Positions 8,694 to 17,501 of a DNA stretch of 64,000 nt are shown one piece after another (the stretch's first letter is position 1; every line of letters starts with the position of its first letter). Source of the stretch: HXMU1420-13 sp963691715 (GTDB lineage: Bacteria; Bacteroidota; Rhodothermia; Balneolales; Balneolaceae); contig OY829281.1 of assembly GCA_963691715.1 (NCBI GenBank), forward strand, positions 2,976,001 to 3,040,000, written 5' to 3'. The translations under genes and the position numbers were made by a program. The notes below the pieces were generated by a model. That model had not been told where the DNA came from and ran no database searches. It saw nothing but the letters and a program-made list of their open reading frames with translations.

Positions 8694-9149
8694 CTAATGT
8701 TTCAGAGTCATTAATTGATGGGGTATTTCATCCACTAAATAAACTTCTCCAATGGGTTGGAAATTGAATTGCTGGTAATACATAGTTAATGCAGCTTGGG
8801 CTTCAATTTTTAACAGAATATCAGGATATTTTTCTTTTGTTATGTTAATGCCTTTGGTGATTAATTCTTTACCAATATGTGTACTTCTAAAAGGATAGTC
8901 GACTACAATTCTCCCTAATGATGCAGCATTTTTATACTTAATTCCTGGTTTAAAAATTCTTAAATAACCAGCAAGTGTGTCTTTTTCATAGGCTAAAAGA
9001 TGTTCGGCATCATTATCGAATCCATCAATATCCTCATACAAGCATTGTTGCTCGATAATGAATACACGTTGGCGCAGGTTAAAAACAGCTTCCAATTGTC
9101 TAGAAGTCAAATTATCGAAAGAAGAAATAATAAATCGAAGTTCACTCAT
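8694..9149 (-). CDS. elaA: GNAT acetyltransferase, ElaA family
   Basis: A 151-residue protein with the ElaA layout: RQRVFIIEQQCLYEDIDGFD in the N-terminal third, then AEHLLAY, GYLRIF and the GRIVVDYPFRSTHIGKELI acetyl-CoA pyrophosphate loop region near residues 80-98. GNAT enzymes transfer acetyl groups from acetyl-CoA to amines; the physiological substrate of ElaA is not known. It is divergent from the small membrane gene at 9211. Confidence 0.88.
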   Translation of the reverse strand: MSELRFIISSFDNLTSRQLEAVFNLRQRVFIIEQQCLYEDIDGFDNDAEHLLAYEKDTLAGYLRIFKPGIKYKNAASLGRIVVDYPFRSTHIGKELITKGINITKEKYPDILLKIEAQAALTMYYQQFNFQPIGEVYLVDEIPHQLMTLKH

Positions 9150-9210
9150 TATTAAACAAAATTGATTAGGACTCGTATGAGGTTTAGAATATCAATAAAA
9201 TTAAAATTAA

Positions 9211-9540
9211 ATGATTTGGGCTTGGTTAATTAATAGTACATCGGTATTTATCACTGCAAAAGTATTATCAGGAGTAGAAATTAAGAATTTTTGGACATCA
9301 CTTTGGGTTGCTGCAGGTATTTCATTTGCAAATTTTTTGTTGGGTCCGATTCTTAAATTCTTTGCATTGCCCTTAACAATAGTAACTTTTGGATTATTCG
9401 CTATTGTAATAAATACTTTATTAGTGATGCTAGTTGATAAATTTATCGACGATTTTAAAATCAAAAGTTTTGGTTGGGCTTTCGCTTTTACAATAATACT
9501 TTCGGTTATTAGCTCATTAATGATGGCTATTTTGAATTAA
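9211..9540 (+). CDS. Phage-holin superfamily IV-like membrane protein
   Basis: 109 residues that are almost entirely membrane: four hydrophobic segments, with the characteristic FLLGPILKFFALPLTIVTFGLFAIVINTL core. This matches the small four-helix family called mycobacterial phage holin superfamily IV, which is common in bacterial chromosomes and mostly unrelated to phage. No phage genes are nearby, so lysis is not implied; the cellular role is unknown. Confidence 0.8.
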   Translation: MIWAWLINSTSVFITAKVLSGVEIKNFWTSLWVAAGISFANFLLGPILKFFALPLTIVTFGLFAIVINTLLVMLVDKFIDDFKIKSFGWAFAFTIILSVISSLMMAILN

Positions 9541-9561
9541 TAAATCTTATGACTCAAAAAT

Positions 9562-10578
9562 TTAAATATTGTCACAAATTGCTTGTGTAAAGGTTGATGT
9601 TGTTCCTTCACCACCAATATCAGGTGTGCAATAAACTTTGCATTCTACTAAGGTTTTATAAATCGCTTTTCTAATTTCATCTGCTGTGTGCTTTTGTCCA
9701 ATATATTCTAGCATCATTATTGATGAAAATAATAAAGCTAAAGGATTTGCTTTATTCTGACCTGCAATATCGGGTGCAGAACCATGAACAGCTTCAAACA
9801 TAGCAGCATTATCACCAATATTAGCTGCACCAGTAACTCCAAGACCACCAACTAAACCAGATGCTAAATCACTAAGGATATCGCCAAATAAGTTGGTGGT
9901 GACAACAACATCAAAATGTTGAGGCCTCATTACCATTTGCATGGCCATATTATCTACAATTAGGTCTTCAAACTCTATATCAGGATAATCTTCCGCAACT
10001 TTTTTACCAACCTCTAGAAAAAGACCTGTGGTGAATTTTAATATGTTTGCTTTGTGAACGAGTGTTACTTTCTTACGATCATTGGATTTAGCATATTCGA
10101 AAGCAGCAGAAATAATTTTTCTTGATGCTTCCTCGGTAACAACTGCAATACTTTCTGCATGATCTTTTTCCCTTTCATCGACCCAGTGTTCTTTTCCGAT
10201 ATAAAGACCTTGGGTATTTTCTCGAAAAATTACCATATCAACACTTCTAAATGGGCTGTCGATATTTGGTAGAGTAATAGCTGGCCGTATATTACTAAAC
10301 AAATTAAATTGTTGACGAAGAGCCACATTAACAGATCTAAAGCCAGTTCCAACGGGAGTTGTTAATGGTCCTTTTAAGGCTATTCTATGCTCTTTTATGG
10401 CATCCACAGTATCTTGAGGTAATGGGCTTCCTGAATTTTCATAAGCGTTTAAACCAGCAGATTTTTTAATCCAATTAACTTTTGCCCCCGCTTTTTCAAA
10501 AATACTCACTATCGAATTTGTTATTTCTACTCCGATTCCATCACCTGGAATTAATACCACTTTTTTCATTGACAACAT
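9562..10578 (-). CDS. NAD-type isocitrate/isopropylmalate-family dehydrogenase, probable isocitrate dehydrogenase
   Basis: A 338-residue beta-decarboxylating dehydrogenase of the short NAD-isocitrate dehydrogenase type. The start motif is LIPGDGIGVEI, and GTGFRSVNVALRQQFNLFSNIRP is the substrate loop with arginines. FRENTQGLYIG, NLFGDILSDLASGLVGGLG and the C-terminal AVHGSAPDIAGQNKANP complete the pattern. It should oxidise isocitrate to 2-oxoglutarate in the TCA cycle. An ATG three codons inside (10569) gives the more usual MKKVVLIPGDGIG start. Homoisocitrate or isopropylmalate dehydrogenase are less likely given the GTGFRSVN loop. Confidence 0.88.
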   Translation of the reverse strand: MLSMKKVVLIPGDGIGVEITNSIVSIFEKAGAKVNWIKKSAGLNAYENSGSPLPQDTVDAIKEHRIALKGPLTTPVGTGFRSVNVALRQQFNLFSNIRPAITLPNIDSPFRSVDMVIFRENTQGLYIGKEHWVDEREKDHAESIAVVTEEASRKIISAAFEYAKSNDRKKVTLVHKANILKFTTGLFLEVGKKVAEDYPDIEFEDLIVDNMAMQMVMRPQHFDVVVTTNLFGDILSDLASGLVGGLGVTGAANIGDNAAMFEAVHGSAPDIAGQNKANPLALLFSSIMMLEYIGQKHTADEIRKAIYKTLVECKVYCTPDIGGEGTTSTFTQAICDNI

Positions 10579-10645
10579 AGATTAATTTGTTTAGTAAAAT
10601 ATAAACATTTATACGAGAGCGATTATCGGATTGTAAGAATTTTAC

Positions 10646-11797
10646 TTAACCTTTGTAACTCACTCTGTAAATAGTTCCAGTGTAATCATCAGATATAAGA
10701 ACAGATCCATCAGGCATCTGCAAAAATGCTACTGGGCGCCCCATTATTTTGTCTTCTCCCTGTAACCATCCCTTTATAAACGGTTGATAAGACGTAGCTT
10801 TTCCTGTTTTATCAAAAGTTACAATACTGATTTGATATCCTATCTTGGTGCTTCTATTCCAGCTGCCATGCTCTGCAATAAACGCTTGATTTCTGTAAAA
10901 TTCAGGAAACATATTCCCAGTATAGAAGAATATATCTAATGGAGCAACATGAGGACCTAATTCTTGGATAGGTTTTACAAATTCTCTTTCCCTAATTTTG
11001 TTATCTGTTCCAAATTCAGGATCCCATATATCATTTCCATGTAAATAAGGAAATCCAAAATGTGAACCTTCAATAGATAGTTCATTTAATTCGCAAGGAG
11101 GTATATCATCGCCCATCCAATCTCTGCCGTTATCTGTAAACCATAGGTTACCAGTCTCTGGATGCCAAGTAAAACCTACCGTGTTTCTGATACCATGTGC
11201 TATAATCTCTCGGTTTGCACCATCGGGATCCATTCTAGTTAAACTAGCGTATATTGGATTTTCGTCTTCATGATTGCAAACATTACATGGAGCACCTACA
11301 GGAACATACAATTTTTTGTCAGGACCAAAACCAATGTATTTCCAGCCATGGCTTGATTCTGTTGGGAAAGTATCATTTACAAGTACTGGCTTTTGCGAAC
11401 TGTTTAAATGCTGATCAACATTTTCATATTTCCAGATTTTACTTACCTCAGCCACGTATAGATCATTATCTAGAAAAGCTACGCCATTTGGCATGCGCAA
11501 ACCAGAAGCAATTGTCTTCACAGTATCTGCTCTAAAATCGTTATCATCGTCAATTACAGCATATACTTTTCCATTATCTCCTGTTCTACGTGTTCCCACA
11601 TATATAATACCATTTGGACTCAAAGCCATTTGGCGGGCACCTTCTACTCCTTCTGCGAAAATTTCGATATCGAAACCCTTTGGTGCTTCCAAAAATCCAA
11701 AAGTTGTATTTAAATCATCAATATTATAAGTCTGGTTATCAGGTGTGTTACACGCTGAAATAAGTAGTAGTAAGGTTAAAAATAAAGATACTTTCAT
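10646..11797 (-). CDS. PQQ-type sugar dehydrogenase-like lipoprotein
   Basis: 383 residues with a lipoprotein signal ending LLLLISAC. The rest is a six-bladed beta-propeller of the soluble glucose/sorbosone dehydrogenase family. Diagnostic stretches are SPNGIIYVGTRR, RMPNGVAFLDNDLYVAEV, HGIRNTVGFTWHP, WFTDNGRDWMGDD and AEHGSWNRS. The conserved His and Arg positions suit PQQ binding, but many family members have unknown substrates and may not use PQQ. The lipid anchor places it at the outer membrane or periplasm. It stands alone between two 60-300-base gaps. Confidence 0.82.
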   Translation of the reverse strand: MKVSLFLTLLLLISACNTPDNQTYNIDDLNTTFGFLEAPKGFDIEIFAEGVEGARQMALSPNGIIYVGTRRTGDNGKVYAVIDDDNDFRADTVKTIASGLRMPNGVAFLDNDLYVAEVSKIWKYENVDQHLNSSQKPVLVNDTFPTESSHGWKYIGFGPDKKLYVPVGAPCNVCNHEDENPIYASLTRMDPDGANREIIAHGIRNTVGFTWHPETGNLWFTDNGRDWMGDDIPPCELNELSIEGSHFGFPYLHGNDIWDPEFGTDNKIREREFVKPIQELGPHVAPLDIFFYTGNMFPEFYRNQAFIAEHGSWNRSTKIGYQISIVTFDKTGKATSYQPFIKGWLQGEDKIMGRPVAFLQMPDGSVLISDDYTGTIYRVSYKG

Positions 11798-12082
11798 AAG
11801 CTATTTTATGGTCGACAAAATATATCAATAAATACATATTTATCTGATTGGAATGTAATACTATTACAAACGACATAAATGTTTTCTAATGAATTTTGGA
11901 AATTATTGATAAAATTTTTGATGCTAATGACAACAATTATTTAAGCTAAAGTAATAAAATTGAGAATTTTTCATTATAAAGTTTTGTCTATTAATCTGTT
12001 AGAATGCTTATGAAACAAAAAATGTTGCATGAAGTAACTATTGAGTCTAATTAAGAGATCAATTTAGATTTGGAGAACAATA
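11798..12082. other. Divergent intergenic region upstream of the photolyase unit
   Basis: About 285 AT-rich bases between two divergent units. It must hold both promoters, but no unambiguous -33/-7 pair of the Bacteroidota type could be picked. No hairpin or repeat of note was seen. Confidence 0.3.
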
Positions 12083-12328
12083 ATGAATACACTTAAAGAA
12101 GAGAAAAAAGCTCGAATCCTTACTTTGAATAATCACTTAGTTAGTGATAATGAAAAATCAATTTCAGAAGTAACCAGAAACCTATTTAGCGATGCCTGGA
12201 GATCATATTTAGATCAAACATCAATGGTAGCAATCAAAGTCAAAAGGGTGACATTATCCAATACGGAAGAGAACGTAACTGTGGTGAATTCTAATTTAAA
12301 AGTTGTTGATACATGCTCCAAAGCATAA
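12083..12328 (+). CDS. Small protein of unknown function preceding the photolyase
   Basis: 81 residues, charged and lacking a signal peptide or membrane span. The N-terminal half looks helical (EEKKARIL, SDNEKSISEVTRNLFSDAW); the C-terminal half is beta-like (SMVAIKVKRVTL, NVTVVNSNLKVV). It overlaps the photolyase start by 16 bases in another frame, so the two are probably co-translated. I do not recognise the family; it is not the zinc-binding DUF2256 protein often found beside photolyases. Co-expression suggests a light or DNA-damage response, but this is only context. Confidence 0.6.
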   Translation: MNTLKEEKKARILTLNNHLVSDNEKSISEVTRNLFSDAWRSYLDQTSMVAIKVKRVTLSNTEENVTVVNSNLKVVDTCSKA

Positions 12329-13782
12329 ACCTTGTTTGGTTTAAGCGAGATCTTAGAATTACGGATCATAAGCCACTTTCTAAGGCTATTTTGTTGGGGA
12401 AGCCAGTCGTTTTATTATATGTTTTTGAACCCTCTATTGTAAATGATCCTCATTACGATGAAAGACATTGGCGCTTTGTTTGGGAAAGCTTAGAGGATAT
12501 GAAATCTCAATCTCCAGAAACATTTATTCTTAATATTGTTTTTGATGAAGTTATAAATGTCCTAGAAAAAATCTCTACCAAATATACTATAGATACCATT
12601 TTTAGCCATGAAGAAACAGGTATTGAAACAACCTACATAAGGGATAAATCTATAAAAACATGGTGTGTTAAAAGAAAAGTGCAATGGGTGGAAACTCCAA
12701 CTAACGCCGTGTATAGAGGATTAATGTCTAGAAGTGATTGGAAAGATCGATGGAAGAAAAGAGTATTTGATGAAATAGATGATCCTAATTTGAATACATT
12801 GAATTGTATATCTTTATCCACAATTTTTGGGGATATCGATCAAATAGAATGGCCACAATCTTGGACGATCTCCGATTCCAATTTTCAAAAAGGAGGAGAA
12901 ATAGAGGCCTGGAATACTATTTTAAGTTTTATAGATCAGCGTTCTGAGAATTATAATAATTCTATTTCTAAACCCAATGAAAGTAGAGTGGGGTGTAGTC
13001 GCATCTCACCATATTTAGCATGGGGAAATATCTCACTTAAACAATTACATAAAATTTACAGAGAATCGTATCAAAAAAGTGAGTTTAAACGGGCTTTAAA
13101 AAGCTTTGAAAGTAGACTTAATTGGCACTGCCATTTTATCCAAAAATTTGAAAGTGAATGCCGTATGGAATTCGCAAACATAAATAATGGCTATGATGAT
13201 ATTCGCACTGATATTATTCCAGAATTTGTAGATGCATGGAAAAATGGAAAAACTGGGTATCCATTGGTGGATGCGAGTATGTTAGCAGTGAAACAAACTG
13301 GGTATTTAAATTTTAGGATGCGCTCGATGTTGGTTTCTTTTTTAACTCATCATCTATGGCAACCATGGCAAGTTGGCTCAACGCATTTGGCAAAAAATTT
13401 TTTAGATTTTGAACCTGGAATACATTATCCACAATTTCAAATGCAAGCGGGGACTACCGGCACAAACACTATTAGAATTTATAATCCTGTAAAACAATCT
13501 AAAGACCAAGATCCTGACGGAATATTTATAAAAGAATTTGTACCAGAACTAAGAGCTATTCCAAAAGAACTTATTCATGAGCCGTGGAAATTGACAGCAA
13601 TCGAACAAGAAATGTATGATTGCAGGATTGGAGTTGACTATCCAGAACCCATAGTAGATATCACGAAAACATATAAATGGGCTAACTCTCAGCTATGGGC
13701 AAAGAAATCGGATCCAAAAGTAAAAGAAGAATCTAAACGTATTCTAAAAATTCACATTAAACCAGGACGCAGATTTGTTTAA
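12313..13782 (+). CDS. Cryptochrome/photolyase family flavoprotein, probable DNA photolyase
   Basis: A 489-residue member of the photolyase superfamily. The N-terminal Rossmann antenna domain begins NLVWFKRDLRITDHKPL. The C-terminal FAD domain has RISPYLAWGNIS, FESRLNWHCHF, KTGYPLVDASM, the RMRSMLVSFLTHHLWQPW helix and GTTGTNTIRIYNP. It should repair UV-made pyrimidine dimers with blue light through reduced FAD; a cryptochrome sensor role cannot be ruled out. It is translationally coupled to the unknown 81-residue protein upstream and converges on the short-chain dehydrogenase. Confidence 0.88.
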   Translation: MLQSINLVWFKRDLRITDHKPLSKAILLGKPVVLLYVFEPSIVNDPHYDERHWRFVWESLEDMKSQSPETFILNIVFDEVINVLEKISTKYTIDTIFSHEETGIETTYIRDKSIKTWCVKRKVQWVETPTNAVYRGLMSRSDWKDRWKKRVFDEIDDPNLNTLNCISLSTIFGDIDQIEWPQSWTISDSNFQKGGEIEAWNTILSFIDQRSENYNNSISKPNESRVGCSRISPYLAWGNISLKQLHKIYRESYQKSEFKRALKSFESRLNWHCHFIQKFESECRMEFANINNGYDDIRTDIIPEFVDAWKNGKTGYPLVDASMLAVKQTGYLNFRMRSMLVSFLTHHLWQPWQVGSTHLAKNFLDFEPGIHYPQFQMQAGTTGTNTIRIYNPVKQSKDQDPDGIFIKEFVPELRAIPKELIHEPWKLTAIEQEMYDCRIGVDYPEPIVDITKTYKWANSQLWAKKSDPKVKEESKRILKIHIKPGRRFV

Positions 13783-13792
13783 TCCATTTGTT

Positions 13793-14518
13793 TTAAAACT
13801 TAAGCCTGTCCCAAATAAATTGTGGGGTTAAAGATGCAATAAGGGCGATTAATTTCCATCTTTTCGTGATATAAATTCTTTTTTTTCTTTTTTCAATTGC
13901 ATGCATCATTTGATGTACGGCCTTCTCAGTGCTAGCAACCCAGAACATATTTTTATTATTTGCCGTCATTTCGGAAACTACATATCCAGGACGTATATCT
14001 GTAACCACCAAATCTATATCCAATTTATTAACTGTTTGGCGTAAACCAGTCATGTAATTTGATATAAAATGTTTAGAGGCAGTATACGCAGCTGCACGCC
14101 CTGAGGCTAAATGGGATGCAATAGACGACATTCCAACTATTTGTCCACTTTTCTGTGAACGAAAGTAATTGAATGCAAAATGAGCGCCATGTACAAAAGC
14201 AGAGACATTTACTTCAATAGTTTTAAGATCTGACTTCCATTTTGGAAGAAAAGTATCAATTCCAACCCCGGCATTTAAAATCATAATATCCATACCACCC
14301 ATTTCGTCAATTAATTCTTTATACATCGTATTAGCTGAATCATGGTCGGTAACATCACAAGGTCGAAAGAAAGCATTTTCTCCGATTTTTTCAGCAATTT
14401 GTGTCAATCGCTCAACTCTGCGCCCGATCAAACCAATGGTGTGACCTTTTTTACCCATCTGTAAAGCAAGTTCTTCACCAATTCCAGATGTTGCTCCTGT
14501 AATAATTACTTTTTTCAT
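13793..14518 (-). CDS. SDR-family short-chain dehydrogenase
   Basis: 241 residues with the classical SDR layout: the cofactor loop TGATSGIG at residues 7-14, NAGVG near 83, the catalytic serine region SSIASH near 133, and YTASK near 147. The GRR after the first strand suggests NADP preference. A hydrophobic basic C-terminal segment (KKRIYITKRWKLIALIASL) may associate with membrane. Its start overlaps the stop of the TolC-like gene by four bases, so it is the last gene of the DUF4956-HlyD-TolC-like operon. The substrate is unknown; the link to the export-like genes is unusual. Confidence 0.85.
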   Translation of the reverse strand: MKKVIITGATSGIGEELALQMGKKGHTIGLIGRRVERLTQIAEKIGENAFFRPCDVTDHDSANTMYKELIDEMGGMDIMILNAGVGIDTFLPKWKSDLKTIEVNVSAFVHGAHFAFNYFRSQKSGQIVGMSSIASHLASGRAAAYTASKHFISNYMTGLRQTVNKLDIDLVVTDIRPGYVVSEMTANNKNMFWVASTEKAVHQMMHAIEKRKKRIYITKRWKLIALIASLTPQFIWDRLKF

Positions 14519-15753
14519 TCAATACTAATTAAGTCGTTAGATAAATAGTTTTTTAGTGGCATTTGCTGAAGTACATCGTGTGAGTATAAGAAATCGAGGT
14601 AATACTCTAATAATCGTTTAGTTGATCTTAATACAAGTTGCTCAAGCTTCAGTTTCCCTTCTTCCATTTTTAGAGTAATAAAAGGATCAAAGTCTTCTGA
14701 TGATGCAAGCTTGTCTGACAATTCTTTTATGTTCATTTTTTCCATTTCTGTAAGAAGTATATCATGATAAGCCAGATAGTTGGACAACACATTAAAAGAC
14801 ATTGTTTTACCCAAAGAGTCTTTATATGACTCAGCATTAAGATCGCTATACCATTCGATTTCATTTAGAATACGATCAGCAATTTGGTCTTTATTATTTT
14901 TGAAAATGGGGACAGTAATACCAAATGAAATTCCAAACTCATTATCCCCATTATTTTTAAAAGGAGCATATTCGGCTTGAAAAAAACCTATATCAAAATC
15001 AGCTTTTTCTACTAACGTTTCGAGCTTAGCGATTTCAAATTCTTTCATCAAATATGTGAGTTCTGAATTTGAGAATGAAGATAGAAGTATCTCATTCATC
15101 ACATTTTTGATCTCTATAGAAGATATTAAATTAAAATCACTCCAATTTAAATTATCGGTTGCCAGAATGAATGTAATGTTCTGAATAAATCCTTCTTCAA
15201 TTAATTTATGATTGTCATAACGCTCAAGCATTTCAATCATATCTAGTTTAGCATTTACATAATTCTGGGCATTAAATAAATCTGATTCTATTGATTTTTC
15301 AAATAATTGGATTTTATTTTTGGCAAGACTTAGAGTAGCTTTACTAAGCTTGGTTTGTTTTTGGGCAATGAAATATTGAATCATTAAAGAATATCTTTCA
15401 ACAAGTGCTTCTTTGAATTCTATTGATTCCCTAAGCGATATAGCTTCTTTTTGGGCATTATAAAGAGCGTTAGTTCTTCTAATTTTCCAAGGATTGGTTG
15501 GTCTTATCCTAATTTGATATCGAGCTTCTTCTAGTGTTTGTTCATTATTACCGTATCGAAATTCAAGTTCATCCCCTAATGGTAATCGATAGTTTTTTTT
15601 TTGTAAATAATTAAATTTTTTCTGGTACTCGATCAGGGTTGGGTCTTCGAATGCAGTTAGCAAGAAATCGTTAGGAGATGATTGAGCATCAACAGTTGAA
15701 TGAGCAAAAATTCTAATAACCAATAATAGAATTAATCGATTAAGCAGGTTCAT
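14515..15753 (-). CDS. TolC-like outer-membrane efflux-type protein
   Basis: 412 residues with an N-terminal signal peptide (cleavage near VDAQSS) and long alpha-helical stretches predicted to form coiled coils, such as LSKATLSLAKNKIQLFEKSIES. A middle segment, FNDxEFGISFGITVPIF-like (GDNEFGISFGITVPIF), resembles the strand-turn of TolC-family outer-membrane factors. It is shorter and more divergent than standard TolC (about 430-490 residues). It overlaps the HlyD-like gene by four bases, which supports a joined envelope complex. The assignment rests on helix pattern and context rather than strong motifs. Confidence 0.65.
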   Translation of the reverse strand: MNLLNRLILLLVIRIFAHSTVDAQSSPNDFLLTAFEDPTLIEYQKKFNYLQKKNYRLPLGDELEFRYGNNEQTLEEARYQIRIRPTNPWKIRRTNALYNAQKEAISLRESIEFKEALVERYSLMIQYFIAQKQTKLSKATLSLAKNKIQLFEKSIESDLFNAQNYVNAKLDMIEMLERYDNHKLIEEGFIQNITFILATDNLNWSDFNLISSIEIKNVMNEILLSSFSNSELTYLMKEFEIAKLETLVEKADFDIGFFQAEYAPFKNNGDNEFGISFGITVPIFKNNKDQIADRILNEIEWYSDLNAESYKDSLGKTMSFNVLSNYLAYHDILLTEMEKMNIKELSDKLASSEDFDPFITLKMEEGKLKLEQLVLRSTKRLLEYYLDFLYSHDVLQQMPLKNYLSNDLISIE

Positions 15754-16736
15754 TTAATCATCACTTTTTCGCCAATGGGCAAGTTGTTTTCTTCATTAAT
15801 TTCGATAAATATTTCCAAGCCAAAGGCTTTTACTGCGGTTGATTTTTGAAGAATTTCAGGTAATTCAGTGATAGACCCAAAACCTATAATCTTACCTTTT
15901 AATTTAATATTGCCTTGCTCTAAAGATTGTATATCCACCAGGTCACCTAATTGCCTACTTCTATCCTTACTGCCCACCAAAAATCCAACAACAGTAGTTG
16001 AGTGAATAGGATTAATGGATAATAATGAAGTGAAGGAATCGACTTGTTCCCCAGGTTTTACATGTACGTCATCAACAACCCCATCAAATAAAGCATATTT
16101 ATTAAGTTTATTTTGCTCTTCCAAGCGCCACTGTAATTCTTGTTGAATTAAATCGATGTTGGCCTGTATCTGTGATTGATCAAAACGATGATCTTGTTTC
16201 AGGTCCATAATTTGGATATCGATTGCTTCGAGTTGAAGATCTGATTGATCCATCAGTGATTGTTTTTCGAGATTCAGATCAGATAGGGAATTAGTAGCTG
16301 TATCAGCAGTAGTAAAAATCTTAGATAAGGTACGATTGCGGGTTATTTTTAGATCAATCTTTTCAATTTCATTGTCCACCTCATTACTTAAGATCCTTTT
16401 TTTTGAGTCCAGAAGTTGTAATTCAGATTCTAAAAGTTTTTGTTTTTCATTTTTTTCTGATGTTAGATTTTCAATTTCTTTTTCTAATTTTATGATTTCT
16501 AATTCTAACTCCGGGCTTTTCAATTCAACCAATATCTCACCAAAAGCAACAGTTTGTCCTGGTACCACATAAGTGTTTATTATTGTTGCCGATTTTTCAG
16601 AATTGATTTGATATTTCTTTGCATATGTAACCCCAAGAAATGCATTGCTTCCCTTAAAGTAACGGTTATTTACAGTTAATAAGGTTATGAATAGAATTCC
16701 AATGAGTATATAAAAAGAGTTTACTTTGGAGAGCAT
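15750..16736 (-). CDS. HlyD/RND-type periplasmic adaptor protein
   Basis: 328 residues: one N-terminal membrane span (FYILIGILFITLLTV), then the first half of a lipoyl-like hairpin domain (VVPGQTVAFGEILVELKSPELELEI). A long coiled coil of about 120 residues follows, then the second lipoyl half (LFDGVVDDVHVKPGEQVDSFTSLLSI) and a beta-barrel ending. This is the membrane-fusion-protein layout, connecting inner-membrane partners to a TolC-like duct. It lies between a DUF4956 protein and the TolC-like gene, with a one-base gap on one side and a four-base overlap on the other. No ABC, RND or MFS pump gene is present in the operon. Confidence 0.82.
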   Translation of the reverse strand: MLSKVNSFYILIGILFITLLTVNNRYFKGSNAFLGVTYAKKYQINSEKSATIINTYVVPGQTVAFGEILVELKSPELELEIIKLEKEIENLTSEKNEKQKLLESELQLLDSKKRILSNEVDNEIEKIDLKITRNRTLSKIFTTADTATNSLSDLNLEKQSLMDQSDLQLEAIDIQIMDLKQDHRFDQSQIQANIDLIQQELQWRLEEQNKLNKYALFDGVVDDVHVKPGEQVDSFTSLLSINPIHSTTVVGFLVGSKDRSRQLGDLVDIQSLEQGNIKLKGKIIGFGSITELPEILQKSTAVKAFGLEIFIEINEENNLPIGEKVMIK

Positions 16737-16737
16737 T

Positions 16738-17415
16738 TCAATTTTCCTCCAAAATATCTTTCATGGTAATGCGCGTTCTAATCGCACCTTCTGTTGATGA
16801 TATCGCTTGAATTAAATGTTGTTTAGAAATTTCTTTTTTCAGCTCGATAACATATTCAATTTCAATGTCGCCTTCTGCTCTATGAATGAGTTGCACTTCT
16901 TTAAATTCGTTGCAATACATTGGAAGAGTTGCCTCAATAGTTGAAATAAGTTCGAGGTTTTTTAGTCGAATCAAAAGTCTGCCTCTATCTCCGGTTTTAG
17001 CACTGAAAGGAGAATAGTGTAAGATGATTGCTCCTAAACAGAACATTAAAGTTCCTACAAATGAAATGGTGTATCCAAAGACTCCTATAGATAAGCCAAC
17101 ACTTAATGCAGCAAAAATGAAAATAATATTTCTGGCATCTTGAATTCTTGTTCTAAATCGGATAATTGCAAGAGCCCCAAATGCACCAAGACCTCGAGCT
17201 AAACTATCTCCAATGGCCATCATTACCATTGCGGTTACAATAGAACCAAGTGCAATAGCCTGAAAGAAATTTCTTGGATAATGTGGCCCTACATATGTGA
17301 GTTTATGAGTAATTGCAATAATTGAAGATAAAATAAATGCCCAAATTATGGAGTAAAAGACATTTATAAATGTAGGATATTCAAAAACTGGCTGATCTGG
17401 AAATAGCTCAAACAT
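16738..17415 (-). CDS. DUF4956-family polytopic membrane protein
   Basis: 225 residues with about four to five membrane spans in the first 145 residues and a soluble C-terminal domain of about 80. The stretch ARGLGAFGALAIIRFRTRIQDARNI is the hallmark I associate with DUF4956 and recalls the MgtC-type fold. The C-terminal domain (RLLIRLKNLELIS, IEIEYVIELKKEI) looks ACT-like. DUF4956 genes are known next to polyphosphate-polymerase-like VTC and CotH genes, which are absent here. First gene of a tight operon with an adaptor and a TolC-like protein; its function is unknown. Confidence 0.8.
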   Translation of the reverse strand: MFELFPDQPVFEYPTFINVFYSIIWAFILSSIIAITHKLTYVGPHYPRNFFQAIALGSIVTAMVMMAIGDSLARGLGAFGALAIIRFRTRIQDARNIIFIFAALSVGLSIGVFGYTISFVGTLMFCLGAIILHYSPFSAKTGDRGRLLIRLKNLELISTIEATLPMYCNEFKEVQLIHRAEGDIEIEYVIELKKEISKQHLIQAISSTEGAIRTRITMKDILEEN

Positions 17416-17501
17416 AAAAAATTATAATATTCTCAACACTGGTTGGTGATCACTTTAGAGTGTAAGTATACTATTCTTTTTTACAAGTAAAAAAATGAAG
17501 A

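Noticed and set aside
9211..9540. Prophage indicated by a holin-like gene
   Set aside because: The superfamily IV holin-like proteins are ordinary chromosomal genes, and no other phage gene is near.
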